Source of the DNA: an uncultured Collinsella sp.
GTDB lineage: Bacteria; Actinomycetota; Coriobacteriia; Coriobacteriales; Coriobacteriaceae
Length of the DNA: 13,201 nucleotides
Direction of reading: 5' to 3'
NCBI GenBank assembly: GCA_905198825.1
Contig: CAJKEF010000011.1
Coordinates: forward strand, 1 to 13,201
This document shows positions 12,263 to 13,201 of the stretch, piece by piece (the first letter of the stretch is position 1; every line of letters starts with the position of its first letter). The notes beneath the pieces were generated by a model. It was not told the origin of the DNA and made no database searches. It was given only the letters and a program-made list of their open reading frames with translations. The position numbers and the translations under genes were made by a program.

Positions 12263-13201
12263 TTGAAGCTCATCATCGCCGAGAAAAACGACGCCGCGCG
12301 TCAGATTGCCGAGCGTCTGTCCACGGGCAAGCCCAAAAAGGACAAGGTGTACAACACCGCCATCTACCGTTTTGAGTGGAAGGGCGAGGAGTGCGTGACC
12401 ATCGGCCTTGCCGGTCACATCCTAGCGCCCGATTTTTGCGACAGCGTGCTGTTCGATAAAAAGCTGGGCTGGTATTCGGTCACCGAGGACGGCGAGATGC
12501 TGCCGGCCGACATACCCGATGGCCTGGCGCGTCCGCCCTACGACACCAAGCGCAAGCCGTTTCTTGCCGATGGCATCTCAATCAAGGGCTGGAAACTCGA
12601 GAGCCTGCCTTACCTCACCTGGGCGCCCGTCATTAAGCTACCGGCCGAGAAGGAACTCATTCGTTCGCTCAAGAACCTCGCTAAAAAGTCTGACAGCGTC
12701 ATTATCGCCACGGACTTCGATCGCGAGGGCGAGCTAATCGGTTCGGACGCCCTTAACAAGGTGCGCGAGGTGGCGCCGGACTTGCCGGTTGCCCGCGCCC
12801 AGTACTCTTCGTTTACCAAGGCCGAGATCACGCAGGCCTTCGATAATCTCGTCTCGCTTGACCAGAACCTGGCCGACGCCGGCGAGAGCCGCCAGCACAT
12901 CGACCTCATCTGGGGCGCGGTGCTCACGCGTTACCTGACGCTCGCCAAGTTTGGCGGCTTTGGCAACGTGCGCTCTGCCGGCCGCGTGCAGACGCCGACG
13001 CTCGCTCTGGTGGTCGAGCGCGAGCGCGAGCGTATGGCGTTTGTGCCCGAGGACTATTGGCAGATCCGCGGCATGGGCGCCGCGCGGGGTGCTGCCGAGG
13101 ACGACCGCTTTAAGATTGCGCACAAGACAGCACGCTTTACCGACAAAAATGCTGCCGAGACGGCATACGGCCATGTTGACGGCGTTGCGACGGCAACCGT
13201 C
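12263..13201 (+). CDS. DNA topoisomerase type IA, archaeal-like (3' truncated by window edge)
   Basis: Enzyme that relaxes negative supercoils through a transient 5'-phosphotyrosine break. The first 313 residues are visible. The start is a TTG at 12263 with AGGAG (12252-12256) 6 nt upstream, giving the family N-terminus MKLIIAEKNDAARQIAERL. The toprim domain is complete: Glu7 and the ATDFDREGELIG motif (149-160) with Asp151, Asp153 and Glu157. Then come FTKAEITQAFDNL (184-196), AGESRQHIDLIWG (206-218) and SAGRVQTPTLALVVERERE (238-256). These read like archaeal TopA or TopB-type enzymes rather than the E. coli TopA pattern. An insertion of about 60 residues sits between GHILAPDF and LTWAPV. 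The catalytic Tyr region and C-terminal domains lie beyond the edge. Confidence 0.9.
   Translation, partial: MKLIIAEKNDAARQIAERLSTGKPKKDKVYNTAIYRFEWKGEECVTIGLAGHILAPDFCDSVLFDKKLGWYSVTEDGEMLPADIPDGLARPPYDTKRKPFLADGISIKGWKLESLPYLTWAPVIKLPAEKELIRSLKNLAKKSDSVIIATDFDREGELIGSDALNKVREVAPDLPVARAQYSSFTKAEITQAFDNLVSLDQNLADAGESRQHIDLIWGAVLTRYLTLAKFGGFGNVRSAGRVQTPTLALVVERERERMAFVPEDYWQIRGMGAARGAAEDDRFKIAHKTARFTDKNAAETAYGHVDGVATATV

Overview
The window is GC-rich and gene-dense. Short intergenic gaps, strong AGGAGG-type ribosome sites and occasional GTG/TTG starts suggest a bacterial chromosome. The gene content (Lac-family PTS, GH1 phospho-glycosidase, ROK kinase, family II pyrophosphatase, AspT-type aminotransferase, archaeal-like topoisomerase IA) fits a gut actinobacterium of the class Coriobacteriia, probably Collinsella or a relative. 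The assignment rests on recognition of protein families and composition only. I see no mobile element, CRISPR array, tRNA or rRNA.

Left part (1-4685): a β-glucoside utilisation block. A 5'-truncated GH1 6-phospho-β-glucosidase is followed by the PTS permease EIIC, then after a hairpin-rich 158-nt gap by EIIB and EIIA, closed by a strong intrinsic terminator at 3549-3587. A separately transcribed ROK glucokinase follows. Together they can import a cellobiose-like disaccharide as its 6-phosphate, split it to glucose 6-phosphate plus glucose, and phosphorylate the free glucose.

Middle (4686-7761): a manganese-dependent family II inorganic pyrophosphatase with its own terminator, then NhaA Na+/H+ antiporter behind a structured, terminator-containing leader. 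A bidirectional terminator separates NhaA from a small convergent minus-strand gene of unknown function.

Right part (7889-13201), all plus strand: an AspT-type PLP aminotransferase, a single-domain STAS anti-sigma-factor antagonist, then TatA/B - TatC - HypA - HypB and a partial archaeal-type topoisomerase IA running off the end. The Tat genes and the nickel-insertion GTPase pair sit close enough to be co-transcribed, which suggests a link between [NiFe]-hydrogenase maturation and export.

The least explained signals are non-coding. Three intergenic spots (3637-3677, 4687-4737, 7453-7483) share one architecture: unrelated inverted-repeat arms around a similar GGGGAC/GGGTCAGGT core. The nhaA leader carries a terminator hairpin about 35 nt before the start codon. 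Three genes have a clean hairpin just upstream of the Shine-Dalgarno sequence. No intergenic stretch exceeds 300 bases. I did not find a clearly new multi-gene system; most genes belong to known families.
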